The translations under genes and the position numbers were made by a program. From the NCBI RefSeq assembly GCF_012295525.1, contig NZ_CP051167.1, forward strand, positions 6,253,299 through 6,317,298: DNA of 64,000 nt, in the 5' to 3' direction. A model generated the notes under the pieces. It ran no database searches and was not told the DNA's origin. It saw nothing but the letters and a program-made list of their open reading frames with translations. Shown here piece by piece: positions 27,777 to 37,600 of the stretch. Origin of the DNA: Oxynema aestuarii AP17. Lineage in GTDB: Bacteria > Cyanobacteriota > Cyanobacteriia > Cyanobacteriales > Laspinemataceae. Position 1 is the stretch's first letter. Every line of letters begins with the position of its first letter.

Positions 27777-28982
27777 CTAGCAACACCCGCCTTCCGGTTC
27801 GCAGCACCCACTTCCCTCACTCGTTTTCGTCAAGTGATAGTCGCTACCTTTCGTTTCTCGCGGATGGCGCACACTCGTGCGATCGCCGTCAAAAGCTCGT
27901 GCAGTTTCTAAAGGAATTTCCCGATAGGGTTCGACCGGAATAAACTCGCCGGAATAGGGGCCATTTTCTGCAGTTAACAGTTTAAAGGTTTTGTCACAGA
28001 CCGCCGTTCGTTCCCCGCGTCGATACCGATGTCCGTCATCATCGACAACCTCCTGCCACGGTCCTCGGTAAATTACCGCTTGGTTGCGTTCCCAACACGG
28101 CCCGTCTTTCCCTTTAAAAGCTTGTACGGTCGCCGAACGGAACTCGATTCCGTCAATAACTTGCCAGGGTTCCTCCTGACGGGCGAGAATTTCGATGCCG
28201 TAAAATCCCGCTTTTTCAAACATTTCTAAAAAGGCATCTTCGCGGAAAGCACCCGCAATGCAGCCACTCCACAAGTCCGGATCGTTGAGAATTTTGGGGG
28301 TGGGATCTTCGTCGCAAACAATATCGGAAATCACCGCGCGACCGCCGCGTTTGAGAACCCGGTAAATTTCCGAAAAGAGCTGTTTTTTATCCCGCGATCG
28401 CACTAAATTTAAGACGCAGTTGGAGACGACTAAATCGACGCTATTATCGGCGATCGCGGGCTGTTCTCGCCGGAGGCGATCGCACTCGGCTTCAAACGCT
28501 CCCCAATCTTCTACCGAGGCGATCGAATGTTGGCTAAGCCAGCGATTGGCCGCATCGAGATCCAAGGCTAAATCTTGAATTTTACCCTTGACAAAACGGA
28601 CGTTATCGTAGCCAATTTTCTCGGCAATTTCGCCGCGATACCGACGGGCGAGATCGAGCATTTTATCGTTAAAATCGACGCCGATAACGCGACCGGATGC
28701 CCCGACTTTTTGGGCGAGAATATAGCAAATTTTCCCGGATCCCGAACCGAGATCGACGACGGTTTCCCCGGGTTTGGCATAACGACTGGGATCGCCACAA
28801 CCGTAATCTTTATCGAGGATTTCTTGGGGAAGAATTGCTAAATATTTCCCGTCGTAATCGGTGGGACAGCACAATGCGGCTTCGACGCGATCGGCTCCGG
28901 CTTGATAGCGTTCTAAAACGGCTTTTTCGACATTATAGGTGCTGTCTGGCTTGAGGGAATTGGGGGTTGAAATTTCGCTCAT
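27777..28982 (-). CDS. arsM: ArsM-like arsenite methyltransferase
   Basis: 401 residues. It has a SAM-binding motif TVVDLGSGSGKICYILAQKV (about 75-94), and the Cys-containing segments ALCCPTDY (about 36-43), VVSNCVLNLV (about 185-194) and WSGCIAGAF (about 240-248), which correspond in order and spacing to the three arsenic-binding cysteines of ArsM enzymes. A C-terminal extension after residue ~280 ends in a Cys cluster (GCCEPEGGCC). ArsM methylates arsenite with SAM, and in cyanobacteria it can feed arsenosugar synthesis. No other ars gene lies beside it. The start at 28982 is well placed. Confidence 0.8.
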   Translation of the reverse strand: MSEISTPNSLKPDSTYNVEKAVLERYQAGADRVEAALCCPTDYDGKYLAILPQEILDKDYGCGDPSRYAKPGETVVDLGSGSGKICYILAQKVGASGRVIGVDFNDKMLDLARRYRGEIAEKIGYDNVRFVKGKIQDLALDLDAANRWLSQHSIASVEDWGAFEAECDRLRREQPAIADNSVDLVVSNCVLNLVRSRDKKQLFSEIYRVLKRGGRAVISDIVCDEDPTPKILNDPDLWSGCIAGAFREDAFLEMFEKAGFYGIEILARQEEPWQVIDGIEFRSATVQAFKGKDGPCWERNQAVIYRGPWQEVVDDDGHRYRRGERTAVCDKTFKLLTAENGPYSGEFIPVEPYREIPLETARAFDGDRTSVRHPRETKGSDYHLTKTSEGSGCCEPEGGCC

Positions 28983-29077
28983 AGATCCGAAGAATTTGGC
29001 GTTTGCTCTCTTGTTATTTAATTTTATTTAACGATCGCCAGATGAATTTTTACTGAGAAAGGGAGGATGAAAACTCG

Positions 29078-29094
29078 CGGGCAAGATGCCCGCA
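29078..29094. repeat. Short palindromic repeat, GCGGGCAAGATGCCCGC family
   Basis: Identical to the copy at 4652-4668. It lies between arsM and the DUF3082 gene. Confidence 0.7.
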
Positions 29095-29114
29095 CTTCAG
29101 ACGTCCGAGTTCGT

Positions 29115-29438
29115 TCAATTGGCGCCGGAATTGCGCATTTTCTGCCATGCTAACTGGAGTCCCAAGGCGACCAAACCGAGGGCGGCGATCGCGAAAACGC
29201 AGGTTCCCAGGGTACTAATCCCGAGGACGAGGGTGCGGACTGCCGCCGCAATATTGAGGGTGGCGACTTTAGTGGAGGTAATCGGTTTGTTGGCAAAGGT
29301 TTGGGCGATCGCCGAGGTCATCAGATAACAGAGAAAGCCGATCCCGCCGGAGACGATCGCCCCACTAAAACAGCGCCAAGGGGTAATCTCTTTACCGTCA
29401 CTGGTTTTGAGGGGGGTGTTTTCAGTGGATTTATTCAT
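29115..29438 (-). CDS. DUF3082 small membrane protein
   Basis: 107 residues from ATG 29438 (MNKSTENTPLKTSDGK); a longer start at 29465 adds nine residues without support. Two hydrophobic helices are visible: FSGAIVSGGIGFLCYLMTSA (about 25-44), then AIAQTFANKPI, and a second long helix from VRTLVLGISTLGTCVFAIAA to LGLVALGLQL. The AIAQTFANKPI motif is characteristic of DUF3082, a cyanobacterial and plastid family of unknown role. It lies 45 bases after ispE on the same strand, a conserved cyanobacterial neighbourhood, so co-transcription with rsmA-ispE is likely. Confidence 0.85.
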   Translation of the reverse strand: MNKSTENTPLKTSDGKEITPWRCFSGAIVSGGIGFLCYLMTSAIAQTFANKPITSTKVATLNIAAAVRTLVLGISTLGTCVFAIAALGLVALGLQLAWQKMRNSGAN

Positions 29439-29483
29439 AATGACTGTCTCGATGTTGATTTTCACTGCACGACGACCCGACTG

Positions 29484-30428
29484 TTAGGGGGCGATGTGAA
29501 TACCGTGGCTGCTCAATGGCGCGACCCACAGTTCTAAATCCGGATCGGTAATCGTCCGACGCACCCCTGCGCGGACTTGTTCGGCGGTTTCTGGGGTGGA
29601 AGTGAGGGCGAATACACTCGGACCGGATCCGGACATCATCGTTCCTAAAATCTCGAATTTTGTAAAGGTTTCGCGCAGTTCGGCGACGTGAGGATAGGCG
29701 GGTAAAACGACTTTTTCTAAATCGTTATATAATTCGCGGGCGATCGCCTCGCCATCGCGATGAGAAATAGCGGCGACCATCGGTCCGGCGTGGACGCGCT
29801 GTTGGCGGCGGGCGAGATCTTGCGGTTGGGAAACGTAGGTATCGCCAAATTCTTGGCGGTAGGTTTTATACGCCCACGGGGTGGAGACGGCGAGAGTGCG
29901 GTATTTGCCGACGACGACCCACAGATCGTCTAAATCCGGCAAGGGTTCGAGGCGATCGCCCCGTCCGGTCGCCAAGGCCGTGCCACCGGAGATACAAAAC
30001 GGCACGTCTGCCCCCAAGCGAGCGCCTAATTCTTGCAATTCGGGTTGAGTTAAGCCGATTTGCCACAATAAATTCAAGCCGACCAAAACGGCGGCGGCGT
30101 TGCTCGATCCCCCTGCAAGTCCGGCAGCGACGGGGATTTGCTTGTCGATTTCGATCTCGGCGGCGCCGTACTGAGCGAAGCTGTCGGGAAATTCATTTTT
30201 GAGCAATTCGGCGGCGCGATAGGCCAAGTTGGTGCGATCGCACGGAACTTGCGGGTGATTGCAGTGAATTTGAAAGTCTTCGATGCCGTTGGGGCGCACT
30301 TTGACGCGATCGCACAGGCCGATACTTTGCATGACCATCGCCAATTCGTGGTAGCCGTCGGGGCGATCGCCGATAATTTCCAAGTACAAGTTAATTTTTG
30401 CAGGGGCAAGCAGGGTATACGCGCGCAT
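29484..30428 (-). CDS. ispE: 4-diphosphocytidyl-2-C-methyl-D-erythritol kinase
   Basis: ATP-dependent kinase of the MEP pathway for isoprenoid precursors (carotenoids, phytol, quinones). 314 residues, a normal size for cyanobacteria. GHMP-kinase motifs: N-terminal LLAPAKINLYLEI (7-19), GYHELAMVMQSI (about 25-36), the ATP loop PVAAGLAGGSSNAAAVL (about 96-112) and C-terminal GTMMSGSGPSVFAL (about 264-277). The Asn in GGSSNAAA is usual for cyanobacteria and plants. It starts only 8 bases after the rsmA stop, so it is translationally linked to rsmA. Confidence 0.96.
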   Translation of the reverse strand: MRAYTLLAPAKINLYLEIIGDRPDGYHELAMVMQSIGLCDRVKVRPNGIEDFQIHCNHPQVPCDRTNLAYRAAELLKNEFPDSFAQYGAAEIEIDKQIPVAAGLAGGSSNAAAVLVGLNLLWQIGLTQPELQELGARLGADVPFCISGGTALATGRGDRLEPLPDLDDLWVVVGKYRTLAVSTPWAYKTYRQEFGDTYVSQPQDLARRQQRVHAGPMVAAISHRDGEAIARELYNDLEKVVLPAYPHVAELRETFTKFEILGTMMSGSGPSVFALTSTPETAEQVRAGVRRTITDPDLELWVAPLSSHGIHIAP

Positions 30429-30436
30429 CTTTTCGT

Positions 30437-31279
30437 TTACGATTGCAAGTTAACCGGGGCGAGCTGCAAAGAATTGCTCAAAGCGACCCACTCGGCGACA
30501 CCGAGATCTTCGGCGCGGCTTTGCGGGTTGATTTCTAATCGTTCCAACAATTGTGTCAGGCGATCGCGATCGACGAGCGCTTTGAGATTATTTCTTAACA
30601 TCTTGCGCTTGCTACTAAACCCGACTTTCACCAGGGTTTCCAACTGTTTCGGGTTGTCGGCGGGGGTGACAATTTCCCGAGGCAACAGGCGCACCACTGC
30701 GGAATCGACTTTCGGCGGCGGATAAAACGCTTTGGCGCGCACGTCGCAGACAAACTCGCAATCGGCTAAATATTGGACGCGCACGGACAAGGCGCCGAAA
30801 TGTTTCGATCCGGGATTGGCGCGCAAGCGTAGGGCAACTTCTTTCTGGACGAGCAAGACGATCGCCTTGTAGGGGTGGGAATGGGGAGCGGCGATCGTGC
30901 CGAGCAGTTTTTCTAAAATCGGTCCGGTGATGTTGTAGGGAATGTTGGCGACAACTTTATTGGGATTGTGGAACAGTTCGGGGGTGGTTGGCAAGATCTT
31001 TTCGAGATCTAATTCGAGAATATCGCCTTGTAGGAGTAAAAAGTTGTCGCGATCGCCCAATTTTTTCGTCAATTTGGCACATAAATCGCGGTCGATTTCG
31101 ACGGCGATCGCCGATCGAGCGGCACTCAATAATTGTCGGGTTAAAATCCCCGTCCCCGGTCCGATTTCTAAGACGCGATCGTCTGGGGAGAGGTCGGCAG
31201 CTTTGACGATCGAAGCGAGGGCGCGATCGCTTCTGAGCCAATGTTGGGCGAATCGTTTTCGAGGTCGGGAAGAGGGCAT
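30437..31279 (-). CDS. rsmA: 16S rRNA dimethyladenosine transferase
   Basis: Dimethylates the two adjacent adenines of the 3'-terminal hairpin of 16S rRNA. 280 residues from ATG 31279 (MPSSRPRKRFAQHWL); the open frame extends 70 codons further upstream, but that extension has no family similarity. Motifs: KRFAQHWLRSDRALASIV (8-25), VLEIGPGTGILTRQL (about 36-50), VEIDRDL (about 57-63), NIPYNITGPIL (about 115-125, the catalytic NxPY-type motif) and VRAKAFYPPPKVDSAVVRL (about 183-201). First gene of the rsmA-ispE-DUF3082 cluster. Confidence 0.96.
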   Translation of the reverse strand: MPSSRPRKRFAQHWLRSDRALASIVKAADLSPDDRVLEIGPGTGILTRQLLSAARSAIAVEIDRDLCAKLTKKLGDRDNFLLLQGDILELDLEKILPTTPELFHNPNKVVANIPYNITGPILEKLLGTIAAPHSHPYKAIVLLVQKEVALRLRANPGSKHFGALSVRVQYLADCEFVCDVRAKAFYPPPKVDSAVVRLLPREIVTPADNPKQLETLVKVGFSSKRKMLRNNLKALVDRDRLTQLLERLEINPQSRAEDLGVAEWVALSNSLQLAPVNLQS

Positions 31280-31361
31280 GAGCGATCGGCAATCGGGATT
31301 TTTCAGGTGATCTTTTATTGTACGGGGGCGATCGCCCGATGACAATCTCGCGCTCGCGGTT

Positions 31362-32024
31362 TTAACGGGCGATCGTGGCCAATTTCGCCGCTTTTGGGCA
31401 AGGTTGGGAAAGGGTACGGGCGATCGTGTCGAGACAACGGCGATCGCTGACCATCCAGCGATGCAAACCCACGGAAATTTTAACTTCATCTCCCACGGGC
31501 AATTGCGAACTGTTGGCAGGGAGAATCATTAAATCGAAGGGGGTCCAGATCGAGGTAAAATTAACCCGACTCAAGGTTTCGATCGCGTCGCGATTGAGGT
31601 CTTGCAAAAAGGGGCTATTCGGACGCATTTGGATACTGCCTTCGAGGGCTAAAGCGTATCCGGTCCAGGTTCCGTTATGGGGCGAGGAAATCGTGATGAA
31701 GCGCTCGACGCGATCGACTCCCCCCAACCGTTGCAAGTAATACCGACTGACGAGACCGCCCATGCTAAAACCGAGAAGGTCGAACGGGCGATCGCCGGGG
31801 AAATGACGATCCGCATAGTCGCGCACTTGTTGGGCGAGTCGGTCGAGTCCGACGGAACTATCATTCGGTTCGAGATCGACGGTGTGAACCTCCCATCCGT
31901 ATTGTCGTAAATAAGCCGACATCGGTTTAAAAATCGTTCCTTTATCCCAAATTCCGTGAACGAGGAGAACGGGGTTTTTCCGAATAGAGTTCTGCATGGG
32001 TTTTTGACTCCCGGCGTAGGTCAT
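31362..32024 (-). CDS. Alpha/beta-hydrolase, lipase-like
   Basis: 220 residues. NPVLLVHGIWDKGTIF (about 17-32) provides the oxyanion region, GFSMGGLVSRYYLQ (about 94-107) the nucleophile elbow with Ser, SSPHNGTW (about 121-128) is typical of bacterial triacylglycerol lipases, and GLHRWM near 187 offers the His. No signal peptide is visible, so it is probably intracellular, with substrate unknown. The start may be 32024 or the internal ATG at 31997, which is closer to the domain. It lies 82 bases upstream of rsmA on the same strand and could be cotranscribed with it. Confidence 0.85.
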   Translation of the reverse strand: MTYAGSQKPMQNSIRKNPVLLVHGIWDKGTIFKPMSAYLRQYGWEVHTVDLEPNDSSVGLDRLAQQVRDYADRHFPGDRPFDLLGFSMGGLVSRYYLQRLGGVDRVERFITISSPHNGTWTGYALALEGSIQMRPNSPFLQDLNRDAIETLSRVNFTSIWTPFDLMILPANSSQLPVGDEVKISVGLHRWMVSDRRCLDTIARTLSQPCPKAAKLATIAR

Positions 32025-32340
32025 TTCAGTGGCTGTGAGTTTAGTGTACGTTGCCCCGCCCGGGAAGGGCGATCGGCCCGGGACAGTTTCTCAGGTGGGC
32101 CACCGCTCGATTGCAATTCTTAATTTTGTGTAGATCCGTAAACGATCTCCCCGCCAAAATTGCCAAAAATTCGCATTTTTGTAAATTTTTATAACAAATA
32201 ATAGCGAGATGTTGTGGCGATCGCCCCCGTAACTTCATAATTGTTCATGACAGTCTTAATTTTTCGAGTCGTACTTGAGTCGTTCGCCCTCCGGTGACAT
32301 CACTCAAGTCCGTTCAGCAGTAATTTAAGGAGCAATCACC
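32025..32340. other. Divergent intergenic region
   Basis: No gene. A short G/C-rich inverted repeat lies near 32045-32090 (GCCCGGGAAGGGCGATCGGCCCGGG). The right part should hold the promoter of the PAKAE protein; a clear ribosome site (AAGGAG) is at about 32327-32332. Confidence 0.5.
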
Positions 32341-32778
32341 ATGTTCGGTTTTATTAAGAAATTGTTTGGTGGCATTTTCGGTTTCCTCGGTGGACTGTTT
32401 GGCTTAAACAAAAAATCCGACTACTACCTCGACTTAGGGGAGACCGACGGCAGCAGCGCGGCCCCCGCCAAAGCCGAACCTGCTAAAGCTGAAAAAGCTA
32501 AAGCCGAACCCGCTAAAGCTGAAACAGCTAAAGCCGAACCCGCTAAAGCTGAAACAGCTAAAGCCGAACCCGCCAAAGCTGAAAAAGCCAAGCCCGCACC
32601 TGCCCCCGCACCCAAGCCGCAACCCGCCAAAGCTCCTGCCGCACCGAAAAGCGAACCCCAACCCGTCGGCGGTTTTGCCACTGAATACCTGGTTCCCACG
32701 GCGAGCACCCCTCGCCGTCGTCCCGGTGCGAACATGAGTTCTTTCCTGGAAATGGCTAACCAAATGGGCAATCGCTAA
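32341..32778 (+). CDS. Lys/Ala/Pro/Glu repeat protein with an amphipathic N-terminus
   Basis: 145 residues in three parts. The N-terminus MFGFIKKLFGGIFGFLGGLF is glycine-rich and could form a membrane-surface amphipathic helix. The middle (about 40-90) is a tandem array of PAKAE/KAKAEPAKAET units. The C-terminus after GGFATEYLVPTAS has a basic RRRPGANMSSFLEMANQMG ending that looks like a conserved binding motif. I believe similar proteins are widespread in cyanobacteria but cannot name a function. Strong ribosome site and a clear terminator indicate an independently expressed gene. Confidence 0.8.
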   Translation: MFGFIKKLFGGIFGFLGGLFGLNKKSDYYLDLGETDGSSAAPAKAEPAKAEKAKAEPAKAETAKAEPAKAETAKAEPAKAEKAKPAPAPAPKPQPAKAPAAPKSEPQPVGGFATEYLVPTASTPRRRPGANMSSFLEMANQMGNR

Positions 32779-32828
32779 TCAAAACTTGCGATGATTGGCG
32801 ACAGACTCACTCTGACGCTTAGTTTTAC

Positions 32829-32858
32829 GCCCCGCGATGCGATCGGGGCTATTTTTTT
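32829..32858 (+). terminator. Rho-independent terminator
   Basis: Stem GCCCCG (32829-32834) and CGGGGC (32844-32849), followed by TA and seven T residues. Confidence 0.9.
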
Positions 32859-33000
32859 GTCTAGAATTGCTATATTCCCTACGATTGCCAAATTATAAAA
32901 TGAGAACCCGCCTATTTTTCGCCCGGATAAGGGTTGAGCTACAGGGGATCTCTAAAGAAAAGCTTAAGCTGTCGATCTTTTAAAATGTATAGTTACGACA

Positions 33001-33069
33001 TGGGCAGGATGCCCGCACTACCAAAAACTATTGTATCTTGTAGGGGGTTGGTTACCAAACCCCTACAAG
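33001..33069. repeat. Two small palindromic repeats in a gene-poor stretch
   Basis: 33001-33016 is a variant of the GCGGGCAAGATGCCCGC family. 33037-33069 is a near-perfect palindrome with arms CTTGTAGGGG and CCCCTACAAG and an inner TTGGT/ACCAA stem. 32859-33100 has no gene. Confidence 0.7.
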
Positions 33070-33100
33070 GTTGCTTGATACTTTCTGTATAAACAGCCTC

Positions 33101-33144
33101 ATCAAGCCATTCTCAATTCTTTAAAGAATTGAGAATGGCTTGAT
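33101..33144. repeat. Perfect 44-bp palindrome without spacer
   Basis: The left arm begins ATCAAGCCATTCTCAATTC (33101) and the centre is TTT|AAA at 33122/33123. All 22 base pairs match and symmetry ends at 33100/33145. No T tract follows on either strand, so a simple intrinsic terminator is not obvious. Confidence 0.9.
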
Positions 33145-33338
33145 CGATCGAGCGATGACAGTGTTGATGCTGAAATGACTAACCGGTTAATATCTTCTTT
33201 ATAGATACCTTCTAAGTGGGTGCATCCGAATTCAGCGATCGCGCCAGGAGTCAGTTGAAGTCGCTGTTTGATTTTCTCAAACTCCTTTATTGAAGGAGAC
33301 TCCACTGCATTCTCTCTCCTGACTCGACAACCCATCAA
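33102..33338 (-). CDS. Doubtful small open frame, 78 residues
   Basis: Starts MMGCRVRRENAVESPSIKEF and contains EFEKIKQRLQLTPGAIAEFG and IYKEDINRLVISASTL; no family recognised. Its last ~13 codons are encoded by the 44-bp palindrome. It lies divergent to the RTX gene with 26 bases between starts. The helical, soluble look of residues 15-60 is compatible with a real protein or a gene fragment truncated by the palindrome. Confidence 0.3.
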   Translation of the reverse strand: MMGCRVRRENAVESPSIKEFEKIKQRLQLTPGAIAEFGCTHLEGIYKEDINRLVISASTLSSLDRSSHSQFFKELRMA

Positions 33339-33364
33339 ATATCACTCTCAAAATTAGGGAAACT

Positions 33365-34546
33365 ATGTCAGAAGTCGCTTCTGTTTTCCTCGCACCAGCA
33401 CCCACAGTGCCGTTTTTGCCCGGTATTGCTCTGAGCGGCGGATCCGGGATGGATATCCAAGACCTCGAAGGTCAACCCCCTGTAGCCGAAGTCCCTTCTC
33501 CTGCCGGAGACTCCCCGGATACCCCTTCCCCACCACCTCCACCTGTGCCAACCGCCACCGCAAGGCCCACCCCTCCCGAGGATCCGGATTTCCTTGGCCA
33601 GGAGGGGAAGGAAGCCCCCATCGGCACTCCGGGAGTGGACGGACTTTCAAATGACCCTATCGCCAACTTGCTCAGCCAATTCAATGCCTCTCGCGCCTTC
33701 TTCCAAGGTCAGCAAGCGGGCAGTTTGGAATTCGTGGTCGGCAGTACTGAAAATGACTTGATGTTGTTAGGTCCGCTAGCCAATGTGGTTGGCGGTGGTG
33801 CGGGCGACGATAATATTTTCGCCGGGCCAGGGGACGATCGTGTCAAAGCCAGTGCCGGAAACGATGTGATACATGGCAACCAAGGAGCGGATGTTCTCGA
33901 TGGTGAAGAAGGGAACGATTTAATCCGTGCCGGTCAAGATAACGATACCGCGAAAGGCGGTGTCGGGAACGATATTGTCTATGGAGACAAAGGCAATGAT
34001 AGTGTCAGTGGAGATGACGGCAACGACCGGGTATTCGGCAACCAAGGAGAGGATACCGTCGATGGCGGAGCCGGTGACGATACCGTCTACGGCGGTCAAG
34101 ACAATGATTCGGTCAGTGGCGGCATCGGCAACGATGTGCTCTTTGGCGATAAAGGCAACGATCGCCTCACCGGCGCTCAAGGAGCCGATACCTTCCGCTT
34201 TGAGTATTTTGCCCCACCAGGGGAAGACGTTCCCACGGCTCATGCTGAAGATGGCAATCTCTTGGGTGTGGATACGATTACTGACTTTACTCCCAACGAA
34301 GATAAAATTCAGTTGGATAGCCGCATCTTCTCGAAATTGCAACCGGGCATGTTGGCTGAAGGGGATGTAACGGTGACGGGTCAATTTGACGCCAATGCCA
34401 AAGGTACTAGTGCCTCGAAGCTGGTTTACGACCAAACGAGCGGTCTGCTGTACTACAATCCCACGGATGCTGCTGGGGATGAAATGCCTTTGGTGCAACT
34501 CGATCCGAATCTCGATATAGACTCGAATGACTTTGAAATTTTCTAA
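33365..34546 (+). CDS. RTX-type calcium-binding repeat protein
   Basis: 393 residues. A Pro/Ala/Thr-rich N-terminal region (to about 100) is followed by FVVGSTENDLMLLG and about 16 degenerate GGxGxD-type nonapeptides (about 135-285; for example GGAGDDNIF, GDKGNDSV, GGIGNDVLF). The C-terminal segment (about 285-393: ADTFRFEYF, DTITDFTPNEDKIQLD, SGLLYYNPTDA) is typical of secreted RTX proteins and acts as the type I secretion signal. There is no Sec signal peptide. It likely binds calcium outside the cell and associates with the surface or polysaccharide. No type I exporter genes are adjacent. Confidence 0.9.
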   Translation: MSEVASVFLAPAPTVPFLPGIALSGGSGMDIQDLEGQPPVAEVPSPAGDSPDTPSPPPPPVPTATARPTPPEDPDFLGQEGKEAPIGTPGVDGLSNDPIANLLSQFNASRAFFQGQQAGSLEFVVGSTENDLMLLGPLANVVGGGAGDDNIFAGPGDDRVKASAGNDVIHGNQGADVLDGEEGNDLIRAGQDNDTAKGGVGNDIVYGDKGNDSVSGDDGNDRVFGNQGEDTVDGGAGDDTVYGGQDNDSVSGGIGNDVLFGDKGNDRLTGAQGADTFRFEYFAPPGEDVPTAHAEDGNLLGVDTITDFTPNEDKIQLDSRIFSKLQPGMLAEGDVTVTGQFDANAKGTSASKLVYDQTSGLLYYNPTDAAGDEMPLVQLDPNLDIDSNDFEIF

Positions 34547-34696
34547 TCTGAGATGTTGGATTAGGAATATCCTAATGGATCAACCGATCGCGCTTTTTAT
34601 ACGTAGTGTAAAGCTGGTACCAAAATGGCATCTAAAGCCGATCGCTCATCCTTTCTCTTCTGCCGTTTCCCTCGACTTTCTACTGGGAAAAACTAG

Positions 34697-37600
34697 GTGC
34701 CAAACCACGAACAACGCGGGACGATTTTTTACCGACAGGGAGATTTAGTCGCCGCAGAACGCTGTTATCGACAGGCGATCGCCGAATCGGGTCATCGCCC
34801 GAGAGTCTATTACAATCTGGGCGTGGTGCTCGATGCTGCAGGCAAATGGCCCCAGGCAATGGCCGCATACCATCAGGCAATTGTCCTCAAACCGGACGAT
34901 CTGAACGCCTATAGCAACCTGGGCTGCTTGTTGGTGAAATTGGGAAAAGTTTCCGCAGCGATCGCCCTCTTCCGACGCGCCCTCGCCCTGGCTCCCAATT
35001 GGGCAAGTTTATACAACAACCTCGGTCAAGCCTTCCAAGCCCAAGCAAAGCTGGGGTCAGCCCTAGCCGCCTATATTAAAGCGATCGAATTGCAGCCGGA
35101 TCTGGCGATCGCCTATTATAATGCAGGCAAAATCTGGCAATCCGAAAATCAGCACGCCAAGGCACTTCCCTATTTTCAGCAAGTCCGGCAACTCAATCCA
35201 ACCTCCATTCTCGCAGATGCCGAGTGCGGCTATTCGCTGATGGCACAAGGCAAGCTGGATGCAGCAATGCCGTACTTTCAGCAGGCGATCGCCCGCGAAG
35301 CGCATTTCATCCAAGCGTACTGCCATCTTGTGGAACACCGCTTAACACTTCCCGGGCGCGAACATCCCCAGGACGAACGCGATCGCGCTCAACTCGCTTG
35401 CACCCGATTTCTCCGCGCCTTGCAAAAACATCCCCATCACCCGGACGTTTATACCCAATTTTACCTGATTCACTACCATTGGGGAAATGTGCTGTTCCGA
35501 TATGGCGATTACCAAAACGCGGAAATTTTCTATCACAAAGCGTTGCAAATTGACCCCCATTGCCGGGATATCGATCGCCGGGAGATTTATCGCCGCTTGG
35601 GTCAGTGCTTGAGCAAACAAAATCGACTCCATCCAAGGGCGATGGTGGAGAACCTAGCAACGCTCATTCCACCCACTCGTTCCTCTCTACTCACCGGGGC
35701 CATGAGTCAGATGTCACGAGACATCGCACCCACAAGGCGATCCCTGGAGTCAACGAATGCCGCCCAGGGTCACCTCCACCCCAAAGGCATTTATCGCCAT
35801 ACCCGCGAGTGGATCGAAACCACTCATTTTCAGGGCAGGGATTATTTCCCCGTTCGGTTCCCAGGTAGCAAACCCCCTCATGTGCAGCCAACTCCCACCC
35901 CCGATGGCGAGTGCGCTGGATTAAATTGTGTCCCTTGCTTGCAGCGCATCGCACGGGATTTTTCTCCAGTTCATTTGGGATGGGGCATCCAACGATTGGC
36001 AGGAGTTGCCCACCGTTTTAACGATAATTTTTCCGGTCATTTTATTGCCTCGATTCCTCACGGACGTGCTTGGGTTGTTCCACAACAAAATTCCTGGATG
36101 GTGTGCAATTGCGTAGCCATTATTACCCCGGATAATTATCTGCTTGCCGACGTTTCTCGCGAATATCCCGGTACGTTACCCGGATGCCAAAAACAAGATA
36201 CCCGCCACCCTCGGGTATTTGAGTTAGATGCCTTTCCTCCAGTGCGAAAGATTGAGGGCACCGTTGCTTTGTTATCCGGACTTTCCGGAGCCGTTTATTT
36301 TCACTGGATGGTGGATATTCTTCCCCGTTGGGAAATTTTGCGCCAGGGGGGAATAGATGTGACTCAAATCGATTATTATGTCATTAATAGTCTAGAGCAG
36401 CCGTTTCAGCGAGAAACCTTGGCCGCCTTAGGGATTCCTGAATCGAAAATTATTCAGAGCGATCGCTTCCCCCATATTCAAGCAGATACCTTAATCGTTC
36501 CGTCTTTTGCCGGTCATCTCGGGTGGGCCGAACCTTGGGCAATTCAATTTCTCCGCCGCGAGTTTCTTCCGCTCATCTCCGCCTCAGATTATCCCGGTTC
36601 CGAGCGCATCTATATCAGTCGCGCTAACGCCCGATATCGCCGCGTATTAAACGAAGCGGAAGTCATTGACTTTCTCAAGACGCTGGGGTTTGAGATTATT
36701 CAACTTGAATCTTTATCATTTGCCCAACAAATTACTACCTTCGCGCGAGCTAAAATTATCGTAGCTCCACATGGCAGTGGATTAACGAATATCCTGTTTT
36801 GCCGCCCGGGTACCCAAATCGTCGAATGGGTTTCTCCACATTATGTTAGACCGTACTATTGGCAAATCGGCCAACAGCTCAAACTGCAACACTATTGCTT
36901 GACTGCCGAGGCATTGGCCTGCTGTCCTATTAGAGAGTTAATCTATCCCAACCCGCTAACGGAAGACATTTGGATAAATTTAAATCAGTTGGAAAAAATG
37001 ATGTCCGTAGCGGGTATAATAAAATCGATATTTCCTGGAGTTTTTCCCCCGATTCAAGCCACCGTGAATCCCCCTATTTCTACCGATCTATTCCTCCAGC
37101 AAGCGGAAACCGATTTCCGCCTAGGAAACTTGGAACTCGCCAAAGCAGCTTGTTTAAAAGCGTTGCAGATCGATCCCAATTCTGCAGAGGCTTGTAAAAT
37201 CATGGGCAACTTGCTACAAGAGCACGGACAGATAGAATCGGCACGAAAGTGGTATGTGAAAGCGCTGCAAATTGACCCCAAATTGGCAGCAGCTTATGCA
37301 AATTTGGGCAGTTTAGCAGCTCAAGAGCAGCAGTGGAAATTGGCAGTAACTTGCTATCAAAAAGCTATTCAAATCGATCCGAATTTTGCCGGGGCATATC
37401 GGAATTTAGCGAAGGTATGGACGCAGTTAAAGCGAGGAAAAGAAGCGGCGGAATGCGGGTATGCGGCCTTGTGTTTGTCACCGGATAAGTTTTCGGCTAC
37501 TGCGTGCGTGAATTTGGGCAATACCCTGGTGCAAGAAGGGTTGGTCGATCGGGGGATAAATTGTTATCGTCGCGCGATAGAATTAAATCCAAAATTGGCA

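Noticed and set aside
31280-31489. 70-residue N-terminal extension of RsmA
   Set aside because: The family begins at MPSSRPRKRFAQ; the upstream part is unrelated sequence.
32041-32238. 65-residue minus-strand frame
   Set aside because: No start signals or similarity; it covers the leader region of the neighbouring genes.
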